Counted from the first letter of the stretch, positions 47,851 through 57,439 are shown. The stretch: 64,000 bases of DNA from Alteromonas sp. CI.11.F.A3 (GCF_032925565.1 NZ_CP136708.1:1922001-1986000), one strand, 5' to 3'. Notes: generated from the sequence alone by a model not told the origin. Translations and numbers: made by a program.

Positions 47851-49986
47851 TTAAAAGCGTTTTTCAATACCAATTTCAAATCTACGCTGTGCACCATACC
47901 AACAATTGTTGGTGTCGTAGCAAGCACCTACATATTCTTTGTCAGTAAGGTTGCTTACGCTGCCAGTTAGTTTCAAATCGTATTGCGGCATGTCGTAAGA
48001 CAGAACTGCATCAATCAAAGTATACGAAGGAACGGTATCAGAGTTGTACTTGTCAGCTTGTGTTTCGCCTACATAACGAACACCTGCACCTAACATCAGA
48101 CCGTCTAATGCATCGTCGAAAAAGTAGTTTGCCCAAACTGAGGCACTTTCTTCAGCAACCCATACTGGTGTTTTACCAACCACGTCGGGGTCTAATGTAT
48201 CTTCAGTCACTTCCATATCAAGAAACGTTGCGTTTGCTTGTAGTGAAAGCGCGTTAGTAACGCGAGTATTAAGTTCTAGCTCTATACCTTTAGACTCGAC
48301 TTCACCATTTTGTGTGTACTGGGCAAAGTCTGATGTATTTACTACAACGTTCTGTTTTGTCAGTACGAAGTAAGCACCTGTAAACGTCGTTGCGCCGTTA
48401 CCGCTGATATACTTAGTGCCGATTTCCACTTGATCTGCGGTAGTTGGTTTAAAGGCTGCTTCTGTTACTGAATCAGTGCCTGATACTGGCTCGAAAGATT
48501 CAGAGTAATTTGCATACATGCGCCAGCCTGAATCAAAGGTGTACATGGCTGCAACGCGTCCTGAAAATTCACTTTGGTCAATTTCTGTAGTGCTGCCGTA
48601 AGGAAAACCAGCATATTCATTGGCTGCCACATCGGTGCTTTCAAATTGGTCGTAGCGGCCATTTAACAAGAAGGTGAAGTTATCGATGCGAATTTCGTCT
48701 TGAAGATAGAAACCGATTTGCTCAATATCGATAACGTGGTCTTCTTGATAAAAATCTAATGGAAGCGAACTTACATCGAAAAGATCGTTATCAATATTGC
48801 TCAAATCAAGCGCCGGGGTACCTGTGGTCAAAGTATCGCGATACGCTACGGTAGAGTCTGAATTTTGATAATCCACACCAAACAATAGGTTGTGTGCCAC
48901 ATCACCGGTTTGTACAAACCCAGCTACTTGGGTATCGACAGTGACACCATCGATTTCTTCATCGGTGAGGTAGGCGGAGCGGGTTAAGTAAATACCATCC
49001 GTTGGTGGTTCGCTTGAATGATAAGAGTTTTGCTGTAGTGCATCGGCATCGGTATAGCGAAACTTTTGTAAAACCGACCAATTGTTATTGAATTCATGAT
49101 TTAACTTATAGCCAAGCATAAGCACTTCACGAGAATAACGGTTCCAATTCTCATCACCCGCATAAACGCTAGCATCAAGCTTTCCATAAGGCGCTTCGTA
49201 GAGTGTACCTATACCAGGAAGTGGGGTAGAGGGGACCATTTCAGGGTCATTTTGATAATACGCAGACAGCGTAAGTTCTGTGTTCTTGGTAATATCTACG
49301 GTGACAGAAGGCGCAATAGTATAGCGTTCATTTTCAGTAGTGTCTTGAAAGCCATCTTGTTTTCTTCCTAACGCTACAATGCGATAGCGCGCGTTATCAG
49401 TCAGTTGACCTGTGGTATCTACACCAAGTTCGAATAAGTTATCAGAACCTACAGCTGCACGAATCAAAGTTTCGTCTTCGTCTTTAGGGTATTTGGCCAC
49501 TTGATTCACCATACCGCCTGGGGGAACCAAGCCATAAAGCGATGACGCAGGGCCTTTCAGAATCTCTAATGATTCTGTAGCGAAAGCATCCACTTGAGGA
49601 TAAAGGTTCCAACTGTTGTTACTTAGAAGCGGTAAACCATCATAAAAGGTTTGGTAGGTATCGAAACCGCGAATGGTAAACTGGTCGAAAATAGTGATTG
49701 TGGGTCGGCTTTCAGTTGTTACGCCGGAACTATAGCGTAGGGCTTCTGACACGGTTTGTGCTTGGCGTAACTGTAAAAGCTCTTGGTCGATAACACTAAT
49801 GCTAACCGGCGAATCAATAGGGCGCAAAGAAGACTTAGTTGCAGTACTTCTATACGACTGCATAGGGTTAACTTCAATGTGCTCAAGGCTTTCATCGTCT
49901 TGTTCTTGTGCAACAGGTGATGTAGCTACCGCTATCGCTAATGCGGTTAAGGAAGGGTAAAACCATCCTTTACGACCGTTCAACAT
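47851..49986 (-). CDS. TonB-dependent siderophore receptor
   Basis: This outer-membrane receptor should import a ferric siderophore with energy from TonB-ExbBD. The 711-residue protein has a signal peptide (about 1-26), a TonB-box-like segment ESLEHIEVNP (about 32-41), and a plug domain (about 55-165, PIDSPVSISVIDQELLQLRQ, then FTIRGFDTYQTFYDG and LKGPASSLYGLVPPGGMVNQ). A 22-strand type barrel ends with the terminal aromatic of GIEKRF. The ligand is not predictable, though the plug resembles the FhuE/FpvA/FoxA siderophore group. A near-perfect Fur box lies about 70 bp before the start, so expression should rise in iron starvation. No siderophore synthesis or ABC importer genes are nearby. Confidence 0.93.
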   Translation of the reverse strand: MLNGRKGWFYPSLTALAIAVATSPVAQEQDDESLEHIEVNPMQSYRSTATKSSLRPIDSPVSISVIDQELLQLRQAQTVSEALRYSSGVTTESRPTITIFDQFTIRGFDTYQTFYDGLPLLSNNSWNLYPQVDAFATESLEILKGPASSLYGLVPPGGMVNQVAKYPKDEDETLIRAAVGSDNLFELGVDTTGQLTDNARYRIVALGRKQDGFQDTTENERYTIAPSVTVDITKNTELTLSAYYQNDPEMVPSTPLPGIGTLYEAPYGKLDASVYAGDENWNRYSREVLMLGYKLNHEFNNNWSVLQKFRYTDADALQQNSYHSSEPPTDGIYLTRSAYLTDEEIDGVTVDTQVAGFVQTGDVAHNLLFGVDYQNSDSTVAYRDTLTTGTPALDLSNIDNDLFDVSSLPLDFYQEDHVIDIEQIGFYLQDEIRIDNFTFLLNGRYDQFESTDVAANEYAGFPYGSTTEIDQSEFSGRVAAMYTFDSGWRMYANYSESFEPVSGTDSVTEAAFKPTTADQVEIGTKYISGNGATTFTGAYFVLTKQNVVVNTSDFAQYTQNGEVESKGIELELNTRVTNALSLQANATFLDMEVTEDTLDPDVVGKTPVWVAEESASVWANYFFDDALDGLMLGAGVRYVGETQADKYNSDTVPSYTLIDAVLSYDMPQYDLKLTGSVSNLTDKEYVGACYDTNNCWYGAQRRFEIGIEKRF

Positions 49987-50056
49987 TCTTTATTTCCTCA
50001 AAATGTAAGACTAACAACCATTGTTATTAGCCAGAAGTCTACCATATGAGCATTGA

Positions 50057-50075
50057 AATGATAATAGTTATCATT
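50057..50075. promoter_or_regulatory. Fur box of the TonB receptor
   Basis: AATGATAATAGTTATCATT is a 19-bp near-perfect palindrome that fits the gammaproteobacterial Fur consensus of GATAAT-type hexamers. It lies 71 bp upstream of the receptor start. A second dyad, TAACAA-CCA-TTGTTA, sits closer to the gene near 50013-50027. Confidence 0.85.
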
Positions 50076-50149
50076 AAGTTTTGAGGGTGAAGGTATTAAT
50101 TTATTTATCTACAACGCTTTGTTTATTGGTGTTTCCCTTGCTAGTGCTG

Positions 50150-51163
50150 TTACGGCATCGTAGCCTCTTTCTTCGCTAGCTCAGATTTCCAGCGCTGTTG
50201 CGCAATATGGCCTTTCATCAATTCTAAGCATTCATTTACCACCTGTAATACTTCCTTATCTAATGCATCTGCAGTCGGGGTGTAATCGTGCATACCAACA
50301 GAGATGAAATGGTCGATGCGCTGGGCGTCTATATCAGTCAGTAAATTTACTAATGACATAGTGACAATATCGGTTACCGATTCTTCCAATGTGTTCTCGA
50401 TGGTTTTGCCAATAACTGGCAAGTAATTTAAGGTAGACACTTGCGCGTTTCCACGCACCGCTTTGCCAACGCTTTTGCGAACATGCTCGCGTATTACTTC
50501 ACCGTGTTCATCATTGCTTATCGATTGACCGAGGTGATTAATAACCCCAGCCATCCATTGAGTGATAACAGGGCGTCGTGGCGCAAGGACTTGTTCGGTA
50601 ATTTCATCAACCAAGGGCGAACCTGCAGCAATGTCTTTTTGCGCATCGCTAAGCACTTTCACCACAATTCTGTCGCTGAGTTCTTCTACAAACACATCGT
50701 AGTAAAAAGCAAAAAAGCGAAAAATAGCGGTGCGGTTTAGATCAATTATTTGATACTTTTGCAATCGGTGCAAAATTGAAAATATGCGTAAAAAACGGAA
50801 CAAGCGTGTAGCACCAAGCGGGATTAGGCCCACTAAATCGTACCAATGTAGAAAAGGAAAAAAGTACCAGCGTAAGTGCTCTTTACGTACTATGGCGACA
50901 ATCCATCTAAAACAAAATTCAGTAAGAAAAATGCTAATGAAGACTAAATCAACCAACAAGAAATTGTGGTGAATGGGGTCGTAAGCGTTAATTAATGCGG
51001 GAAAGAAGGCATCTATTTGAGAATAGATAAAATCGGTAGCGTACAAAGCATCGAAAATTAGCCATGCTAGGTTTAAAAATAAAATACCTAGCATGACTAA
51101 ATCTAGGATTAACCAGGGCGTTTCATGACTGTTACGTAAATTATCCCGGTTAATCCTTAGCAT
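50150..51163 (-). CDS. Voltage-sensor-like membrane protein without a pore domain
   Basis: The 337-residue protein has four N-terminal membrane helices arranged like an S1-S4 voltage sensor. S1 is about 17-41; S2 about 67-91, with Glu in IFLTEFCFRW; S3 about 99-116, with Asp in WYDLVGLIPL. S4 has arginines every third residue in TRLFRFLRIF, plus another in LHRLQK. No S5-P-S6 pore or selectivity filter follows. Instead there are about 200 soluble, largely helical residues. Relatives are often named ion transporter. It could be a sensor coupled to the C-terminal domain or a proton-channel-like protein. It lies 20 bp after mltD on the same strand. Confidence 0.6.
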   Translation of the reverse strand: MLRINRDNLRNSHETPWLILDLVMLGILFLNLAWLIFDALYATDFIYSQIDAFFPALINAYDPIHHNFLLVDLVFISIFLTEFCFRWIVAIVRKEHLRWYFFPFLHWYDLVGLIPLGATRLFRFLRIFSILHRLQKYQIIDLNRTAIFRFFAFYYDVFVEELSDRIVVKVLSDAQKDIAAGSPLVDEITEQVLAPRRPVITQWMAGVINHLGQSISNDEHGEVIREHVRKSVGKAVRGNAQVSTLNYLPVIGKTIENTLEESVTDIVTMSLVNLLTDIDAQRIDHFISVGMHDYTPTADALDKEVLQVVNECLELMKGHIAQQRWKSELAKKEATMP

Positions 51164-51182
51164 TGGTCTTATCCTGTACTGT

Positions 51183-52862
51183 TTAGCCTGTGCTGTTTAG
51201 TCTAGTGACGTCTACAAACAGCTTAAGCTTCTGGCCTGGCTGTAAGTAACGTGAGGTATTGATGTTATTCCATTTTCCAATGTTACTAATACTAACATTA
51301 AATTTATTCGCGATACGGGACAGTGAGTCGCCATTTCTTACCGTATAGGTCACGCGCTTAGTAATGGCGTCTGCATTTTTTGCGTTGCTATTACTCTTTT
51401 GCCAAACCACTAATTTTTTACCAAGACGAAGCGTGTCACCAGGTGCCATACTGTTCCAGCTTGCTAACTTTTTCGTGGTTACACCGTATTTACGGGCAAT
51501 ATCCCATAACGTATCACCTGAGCGTATAGTATGAGTTACTTTGTACGCGCCATGCTTTTTATTTTGCACGCTGGCTAGACGTTCGCCTTGTGATAAATCG
51601 TAGTTGTCTAAAGCCTTCAATGCTACTGGCACCATGATGGGTTGGCCAATACGGATCACGTTAGAATCTAGCTCATTAACCTGTTTTATCACTTTTACTG
51701 TGGTGTGATATTTATTCGCCAGTTTCCCTAAGCTATCGCCAGGTTTTACCGTATGGCGAACCCAGTTCAATCGATCGGTGCGATCAATTTTTGCAAGCGC
51801 ATCACTAAAGGCTGTGGCTTTTGTTAGCGGTAAAACTAACCGGTGCGGGCCTTCCGGTGCAGTAGCCCAGCGGTTAAAGCCTGGGTTTAACGCATGCAAT
51901 TCCTTAAGTGTCATACCTGCAAGGTCGGCAGCGAACGCTAAATCGACTTGAGAGCCAATATCTACTACTTCGATGACAGCTACGTTCTCTACTTCAGGCC
52001 ACGCAAAGGCATATTCATCACGGTGTTTTAAAATGTCGGCCAAGGCTAATAATTTTGGCACATATGCGCGAGTCTCGCGGGGTAAGTTTAACGACCAAAA
52101 ATCGGTGGGCTTACCGGCTTTTTTATTTGCTCTAATCGCTTTTGAAACACGACCTTCGCCACTGTTGTATGCCGCCAGCGCGTGCAACCAGTCGCCATCG
52201 AACATGTTCGACAAATAGGTTAGATAGTCTAAAGCACCTTTTGTTGAAGCTATAACGTCACGGCGACCGTCGTACCACCATGTTTGATCCATACCGAAAC
52301 GTTTGCCGGTACCAGGAATAAATTGCCACATGCCGGCCGCTCGGCCATGAGAATAAGCGAATGGATCGAAGGCACTTTCAACAATAGGCAATAACACCAA
52401 TTCCATTGGCATATCGCGCTTTTCAATTTCATCTACAATGTAGTAAAGAAAAGGTTTCGCGCGAGTAACCACACGTTTCATGTACTCTGGATGCTTTAGA
52501 TACCAGTTTTTTTGCACATCAACGCGGCGATCATCGGGAATATATAAATTAAGCCCATCGCTTACTCGCTGCCATACATTGGTAATAATGGCTTCGGTTT
52601 CTACTGCCGGATCATCAATAAGCTCTTCTGCTTCCGACAGCAAATTATCTTTAGGGTGCACTACATCAATAACGCCATCGCGCGCTATTTCACAGTCTTC
52701 AATTGCTTCGGGCGTTTCGTGTAATGTGCTGCAAGGTTCAGTTGAGCCTTCAACATTTTGCACATTCACTACGTCTTCTTGTATTTGTTCTTCGGTGATT
52801 TGACATCCACTTAGCCCTAACGCTAATAAAACGGGTGACAAAACAAACAACTTCAACTGCAT
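51183..52862 (-). CDS. mltD: Membrane-bound lytic murein transglycosylase D
   Basis: MltD cleaves peptidoglycan glycan strands, giving 1,6-anhydroMurNAc ends. The 559-residue lipoprotein has a lipobox in LGLSGC (about 20). A family 1 transglycosylase domain follows (about 115-270), with the catalytic Glu in LPIVESAFDPFAYS and the motifs GRAAGMWQFIPGTGKRFGM and AYNSGEGRVSKAI. Three LysM domains are in the C-terminal half (about 375-420, 440-485 and 500-548). In E. coli mltD and gloB are also neighbours. Confidence 0.95.
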   Translation of the reverse strand: MQLKLFVLSPVLLALGLSGCQITEEQIQEDVVNVQNVEGSTEPCSTLHETPEAIEDCEIARDGVIDVVHPKDNLLSEAEELIDDPAVETEAIITNVWQRVSDGLNLYIPDDRRVDVQKNWYLKHPEYMKRVVTRAKPFLYYIVDEIEKRDMPMELVLLPIVESAFDPFAYSHGRAAGMWQFIPGTGKRFGMDQTWWYDGRRDVIASTKGALDYLTYLSNMFDGDWLHALAAYNSGEGRVSKAIRANKKAGKPTDFWSLNLPRETRAYVPKLLALADILKHRDEYAFAWPEVENVAVIEVVDIGSQVDLAFAADLAGMTLKELHALNPGFNRWATAPEGPHRLVLPLTKATAFSDALAKIDRTDRLNWVRHTVKPGDSLGKLANKYHTTVKVIKQVNELDSNVIRIGQPIMVPVALKALDNYDLSQGERLASVQNKKHGAYKVTHTIRSGDTLWDIARKYGVTTKKLASWNSMAPGDTLRLGKKLVVWQKSNSNAKNADAITKRVTYTVRNGDSLSRIANKFNVSISNIGKWNNINTSRYLQPGQKLKLFVDVTRLNSTG

Positions 52863-52925
52863 GTAGAAGGAACCTCTCGAATATCTGCAAACCGCACATT
52901 CTACCTTCAGTGCGTTAGTTTTGCA

Positions 52926-53717
52926 TTAAAACTCATCTTTCCAGCGTCGAACTGCAGCAAATACAGCTACATCGTCGCCCATGTTTTTTTCGCAATAAGC
53001 TTCGGCAGCAGTTTGTACAGAAAGTTCATGAGAACGTAAAAAAGGGTTAATTTGTTTTTGTTCAGCCAAATTTGAGGGCAGGGTAGGCATACCCATTTCT
53101 CGTTTTTTATCTACCCATGATGAATAGGTTTGAAGGGCATGGTTTTCTGGCTCTACTTCTAATGCAAAGCGTACATTTGATTGCGTGTATTCGTGGGCAC
53201 AATAAACCAATGTGTTATCGGGCAAGCGTTTCAGCTTGTTCAATGAGTGAAGCATTTGTTCAGGCGAACCTTCGAACAATCTGCCACAGCCTGCTGAAAA
53301 TAAAGTGTCCCCGCAAAACAGGGCGCCGTGTCCGAAAAACGCAATATGATCGAGAGTATGACCGGGCACTTCCATTACTTGGAATTCTAAATCTAATACA
53401 GGAAGCTGTAAGGTATCGCCTTGTGAAACAGATTTAGTGATACCCCGAATATGACCCCCTCTTGGGCCGATAACGGGAAGGTTGGGGTTTGCTGACACTA
53501 ATTTGGCAATGCCACCGGTGTGGTCATGATGATGATGCGTGATTAATACTGCCGCTAAATGTAGGTTTTCACTTTTTAAAAACGCGAGTACTGGCTCTGC
53601 ATCGCCGGGGTCGACAACGATTGCTTGCTCGTTATTGTGAATACACCAGATGTAATTGTCGCTAAATGCTTCGATTGGAAAAATTGAAATGCTGTGAGGA
53701 AGAACGTCAGTAGCCAT
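52926..53717 (-). CDS. gloB: Hydroxyacylglutathione hydrolase (glyoxalase II) GloB
   Basis: GloB hydrolyses S-lactoylglutathione to lactate and glutathione, completing methylglyoxal detoxification. The ATG at 53717 gives 263 residues, the usual length; the longer TTG frame is ignored. The metallo-beta-lactamase motif LITHHHHDHTGG (about 53-64) binds two metals. GHTLDHIAF, the Asp in LFCGDTLFSAGCGRLFEG and YCAHEYTQSN supply the other ligands. It is divergent from yafS, as in E. coli. Confidence 0.95.
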   Translation of the reverse strand: MATDVLPHSISIFPIEAFSDNYIWCIHNNEQAIVVDPGDAEPVLAFLKSENLHLAAVLITHHHHDHTGGIAKLVSANPNLPVIGPRGGHIRGITKSVSQGDTLQLPVLDLEFQVMEVPGHTLDHIAFFGHGALFCGDTLFSAGCGRLFEGSPEQMLHSLNKLKRLPDNTLVYCAHEYTQSNVRFALEVEPENHALQTYSSWVDKKREMGMPTLPSNLAEQKQINPFLRSHELSVQTAAEAYCEKNMGDDVAVFAAVRRWKDEF

Positions 53718-53802
53718 GGTGCACCTGCTTGTGTAGGTATAATTATGCGATACTATAAGAACTTGTTGTACACAGAGCAACCTTGAGGCACGCTTAGCAT
53801 CT

Positions 53803-54708
53803 ATGAGATCAGCATTTCGCTCCCAAGCACCCCGCTACCCTGAAGACTGGACCGACTTTCCGGCAGGAGAGCAAATCAAGCAAGCCATCACGCAAGTGTG
53901 CGACGATTACACCCAACGCATTTTTGGGTATCATTTCGTGAAACTTGGTAGTTTGAGTGCGCAAATTCCGTTAAAGCAAAGCCCCATTCGCAATATTATT
54001 AGCCAAGTGCCATTTAGCGCAATGCATGTATCGAATGATAATTTAAGCGACAGTGCTAGCAGCAATGCTGAGGGGATAGAAGACGCTAAGCATCAGCATG
54101 GCAAGTTATCAGATGCCATATTATCGAGCACGTTATCGGACAGCCACACATTTTCGGGTAAAGACAGCTCAGTAAGCCCTAAAATAGTAGGACAGTCACA
54201 CCAACTGCCTTTTTCAGAAAACAGCATAGACGGCTTTTTGCTAGCCAATGAATTGGACTTTGCCCAAGACCCCCACGAAATTCTGCGCGAAGTAGATAGA
54301 GTGATTACTCAAAGTGGCTACGTGATAATTAGCGGGTTTAACCCGTTGAGTTTGGCCGGCATCGCTAAGTTCTTGCCGGTTAAGCGAGATAATAAGTTAC
54401 ATGATGCGCGCTTTTTTACCTCGTATCGCATAAAAGATTGGTTGCAGTTATTAGGGTTTGAAATTGTAGAACAGCGCCAAATTATGTTTTCTACTTTGTT
54501 TTTTGAGCAACGTTGGGATTATTCGAAAAATATTCAGCACTGGTTATCTGCTTATCTTCCGTGGTGCAGCGCCATGTATGTGATACTGGCCAGAAAACGA
54601 GTAATGCCGATGACCGCTATTCGGCCCAAGCTACAATTGAAGCGACAATTTTCACCCGTAGGCGCAGCCAGTGCCAGAACCTCTTCGTACAACAAAGCCA
54701 AAAACTGA
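53803..54708 (+). CDS. yafS: YafS-like SAM-dependent methyltransferase family protein
   Basis: The 301-residue protein matches E. coli YafS (about 240) in the blocks FGYHFVKLGSLSAQI (about 46-60), LPFSENSIDGFLLANELDFA (about 132-151), EVDRVITQSGYVIISGFNP and RFFTSYRIKDWLQLLGFE. It has a class I methyltransferase fold in which the SAM-binding motif I is degenerate, so activity is unproven. A Ser/Asp/Asn-rich insertion of about 50 residues (about 78-128) explains the extra length. The gloB-yafS pair is conserved, but the next E. coli genes, rnhA and dnaQ, are missing. A repeat array begins at the stop codon. Confidence 0.85.
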   Translation: MRSAFRSQAPRYPEDWTDFPAGEQIKQAITQVCDDYTQRIFGYHFVKLGSLSAQIPLKQSPIRNIISQVPFSAMHVSNDNLSDSASSNAEGIEDAKHQHGKLSDAILSSTLSDSHTFSGKDSSVSPKIVGQSHQLPFSENSIDGFLLANELDFAQDPHEILREVDRVITQSGYVIISGFNPLSLAGIAKFLPVKRDNKLHDARFFTSYRIKDWLQLLGFEIVEQRQIMFSTLFFEQRWDYSKNIQHWLSAYLPWCSAMYVILARKRVMPMTAIRPKLQLKRQFSPVGAASARTSSYNKAKN

Positions 54709-55158
54709 GACACCCATAGTTTTATCTAAAGCTGAAACTTGGACACCCACCTTTTATTGGCATTATTAAAGTGTTCAAACTGAGCTTCTTAATGTGGACA
54801 GCCACAGAAACCTTAAAACTAGACACCCATGCTAATGACAGCTGAAAGTTATGAAGAATAGTTGGACACTCAAAGTTTAACTAACCATGGACACGCACGT
54901 TAATTTGGAATTTCAATAACCTTAAAACTAGACACCCATGCTAATGACAGCTGAAAGTTATGAAGAATAGTTGGACACTCAAAGTTTAACTAACCATGGA
55001 CACCCACGTTAATTTGAAATTTCAATCAATGGATGTCCTCATTTTATACATTTCATCTGGGAATTTAAAAGGTGGGTGTCCATAGTTGATTTGGGACTTT
55101 GAAAAGTGGATGTCCATCGTTTATCGATTGATTAGGTGGCGTTAAAACATGGATGTCC
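54707..55158. repeat. REP-like array with orientation switch (13 cores)
   Basis: Nine cores of type GGACACCCAC (starting near 54707, 54741, 54796, 54821, 54864, 54889, 54930, 54973 and 54998) lie on the plus strand. Four cores of the inverse type GTGGRTGTCC follow (near 55029, 55072, 55106 and 55149). The best copies have a TGGRTGTCCA quasi-palindrome. The array begins at the yafS stop codon and ends about 65 bp before the metG terminator. No gene is present. Confidence 0.8.
54809..55026 (+). repeat. 109-bp tandem duplication in the array
   Basis: Units 54809-54917 and 54918-55026 are the same except for two bases (GGACACGCAC versus GGACACCCAC, and TTGGAA versus TTGAAA). Each carries three cores, so one duplication tripled the local copy number. 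Confidence 0.9.
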
Positions 55159-55224
55159 ATTCTTAAGCTTAAACTGATTTTCAAACTAGTCAGAGAACCA
55201 AGAACACTTCCATCTTTTCCCAAA

Positions 55225-55258
55225 AACAAAAAAGCCGCGTTGATATTATCAACACGGC
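55225..55258 (-). terminator. Rho-independent terminator of metG
   Basis: On the minus strand GCCG-x-GTTGAT pairs with ATCAAC-x-CGGC, and TTTTTTGTTTTTGG follows. It lies about 48 bp past the metG stop. Confidence 0.88.
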
Positions 55259-55305
55259 CTTCAAGTTTTGTAGCGGGTGGCTTGCCTTGAGGCAGCAACT
55301 ACATA

Positions 55306-57333
55306 TTACTTAACGCGCATACCAGGCAAAGCGCCTTCGTGCGGCTCTAAGATATAAAGCTCATCGCCACCAGGGCCTGCCGCTAATACCATGCCTTCAG
55401 ACATACCAAAGCGCATTTTACGTGGCGCTAAGTTAGCGACCATCACAGTATGCTTTCCGATTAGCGCTTCAGGCGAGTAGGCAGATTTAATTCCAGCAAA
55501 TACTTGCTTCGTTTCGTCGCCCAAATCTAGCTCTAAACGTAAAAGTTTATCGGCTTTTTCAACATGTTCAGCATTAGCAATACGTGCAATACGTAAATCT
55601 ACCTTAGCGAAATCGTCGAATGAGATTGTCTCGCTAATAGGATCTTTACCAAGCGGGCTGTCTGGGCTAACCGCAGGTTTCGTTGGCTCTAGGTTTTCTT
55701 TTGAATCGTCAACCATGGCGTCTACTTTCTCCATTTCTACACGTTGCATCATTGGCTTAAACTTGTTGATAGCGTGGCCCGTTAATACGGTTTCAAGTGA
55801 TGACCAAGTAAACTCATCGTTCAAGAAGCCTTCCGCTTTCTCTGCCAATACTGGGAGCACAGGTTTTAAGTAAATGACTAACAGGCGGAACATGTTAATA
55901 CCCAACGAACATACATCATGGGTGAACTGCTGTTTGGTTTCGTCTTTAATGGTTACCCAAGGGGCGTTGGTATCAATGAACTGATTGGCTTTGTCTGCCA
56001 ATGTCATGATTTCACGTATTGCTTGGTGGTAACGACGACGCTCGAACAAGTCAGCAATGGTGTCAGCTGCATTTTGGAACTCGGCAATAAGCTCAGGTTC
56101 TAAAACGTTGTCAGACAATTTGCCGTCAAAGCGCTTAGTAATAAAGCTAGCACAACGGCTAGCAATGTTGACTACTTTACCCACTAAATCTGAATTCACT
56201 TTTTGTGCGAAATCGGTAAAGTTTAAGTCGATATCCGTTACGTTATCGCCAAGTTTAGACGCAAAGTAATAACGTAAGTATTCTGGGTTTAGGTGGTCTA
56301 AATACGTGCGGCCTTTAATAAAGGTGCCGCGAGACTTAGACATTTTCGCCCCATTCACAGTAACAAAACCGTGAATATTCACACCAGTAGGTTTACGGTA
56401 ACCCGCACCTTCTAGCATGGCAGGCCAAAATAGGCAGTGGAAGTAGGTAATGTCTTTACCGATAAAGTGGTAAAGCTCGGCTTCTGAGTCTGCGCCCCAA
56501 AAATCGTCGAATTCCAGATTGTTTTGGTCGCAGAAGTTTTTAAAGCTGGCCATGTAGCCAACGGGGGCATCTACCCATACATAGAAAAACTTATTCGGCG
56601 CGCCAGGAATTTCAAACCCAAAGTAAGGTGCATCGCGGCTTATATCCCACTGCTGCAAGCCTTCGGTAAACCACTCTTGTAGTTTATTGGCCATCTCTTC
56701 TTGCAAGGCACCAGAACGGATCCAGCCTTTCAGCATGTCTTCAAACTTAGGAAGGTCGAAGAAGAAATGTTCAGATTCTTTCAATACTGGTGTAGCACCA
56801 GATACCACACTGCGTGGGTTTTTAACTTCTGTAGGGCTGTAAGTAGCACCGCACACATCACAGCTATCGCCGTTTTGATCTTCAGCACCACAGCTAGGGC
56901 ATGTACCCTTAACGAAGCGGTCTGGCAAAAACATTTCTTTTTGCGGATCGTATAATTGATTGATAGTGCGTTTGCTAATGTAACCCGCGTTATCTAAACG
57001 AGTGTAAATTTCTTCACACAAAGCCTTGTTTTCAGGCGAATGAGTTACATAGTAGTTGTCGTACTCTACATGAAAATCGAGTAAGTCTTGATGATGCTCT
57101 GCACGAGTTCTGGCAACCATTTCTTCTGGCGTAATACCCAGTTCCTGCGCTTTAAGCATAACAGGCGTACCGTGTGCATCATCGGCACAAACACTGTAAC
57201 ATTCGTTTCCACGCAGACGCTGAAACCGTGTCCAGATATCGGTTTGAATGTGTTCAAGCAAGTGGCCTAAATGAATAGAGCCATTGGCGTAGGGCAACGC
57301 ACTGGTTACCAGAATGCGGCGATTTTCAGACAT
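55306..57333 (-). CDS. metG: Methionine--tRNA ligase MetG
   Basis: This class I synthetase charges initiator and elongator tRNA-Met. At 675 residues it is as long as the E. coli enzyme (677). It has the HIGH motif in [14 protein letters not shown] (about 17-30), a zinc knuckle with four cysteines (about 145-162, CPSC and CDVC), and KMSKS in [12 protein letters not shown] (about 335). The C-terminal OB-fold tRNA-binding domain (about 575-675, [14 protein letters not shown]) supports dimerisation. It is divergent from mrp, as in E. coli. Confidence 0.97.
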   Translation of the reverse strand: MSENRRILVTSALPYANGSIHLGHLLEHIQTDIWTRFQRLRGNECYSVCADDAHGTPVMLKAQELGITPEEMVARTRAEHHQDLLDFHVEYDNYYVTHSPENKALCEEIYTRLDNAGYISKRTINQLYDPQKEMFLPDRFVKGTCPSCGAEDQNGDSCDVCGATYSPTEVKNPRSVVSGATPVLKESEHFFFDLPKFEDMLKGWIRSGALQEEMANKLQEWFTEGLQQWDISRDAPYFGFEIPGAPNKFFYVWVDAPVGYMASFKNFCDQNNLEFDDFWGADSEAELYHFIGKDITYFHCLFWPAMLEGAGYRKPTGVNIHGFVTVNGAKMSKSRGTFIKGRTYLDHLNPEYLRYYFASKLGDNVTDIDLNFTDFAQKVNSDLVGKVVNIASRCASFITKRFDGKLSDNVLEPELIAEFQNAADTIADLFERRRYHQAIREIMTLADKANQFIDTNAPWVTIKDETKQQFTHDVCSLGINMFRLLVIYLKPVLPVLAEKAEGFLNDEFTWSSLETVLTGHAINKFKPMMQRVEMEKVDAMVDDSKENLEPTKPAVSPDSPLGKDPISETISFDDFAKVDLRIARIANAEHVEKADKLLRLELDLGDETKQVFAGIKSAYSPEALIGKHTVMVANLAPRKMRFGMSEGMVLAAGPGGDELYILEPHEGALPGMRVK

Positions 57334-57439
57334 AATAACGTATAGATTCTTTGCGTTTCAAAATGGCTGCAAATACTAGCGGAAATCCGCTTTTTTTGCA
57401 TTACGAAATTCACAAAATACCCCGTAGACAGGATAATTT

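Noticed and set aside
54707..55158. CRISPR array
   Set aside because: Core spacing is irregular (about 20-60 bp), cores are only about 10 bp and change orientation, and no cas genes are present.
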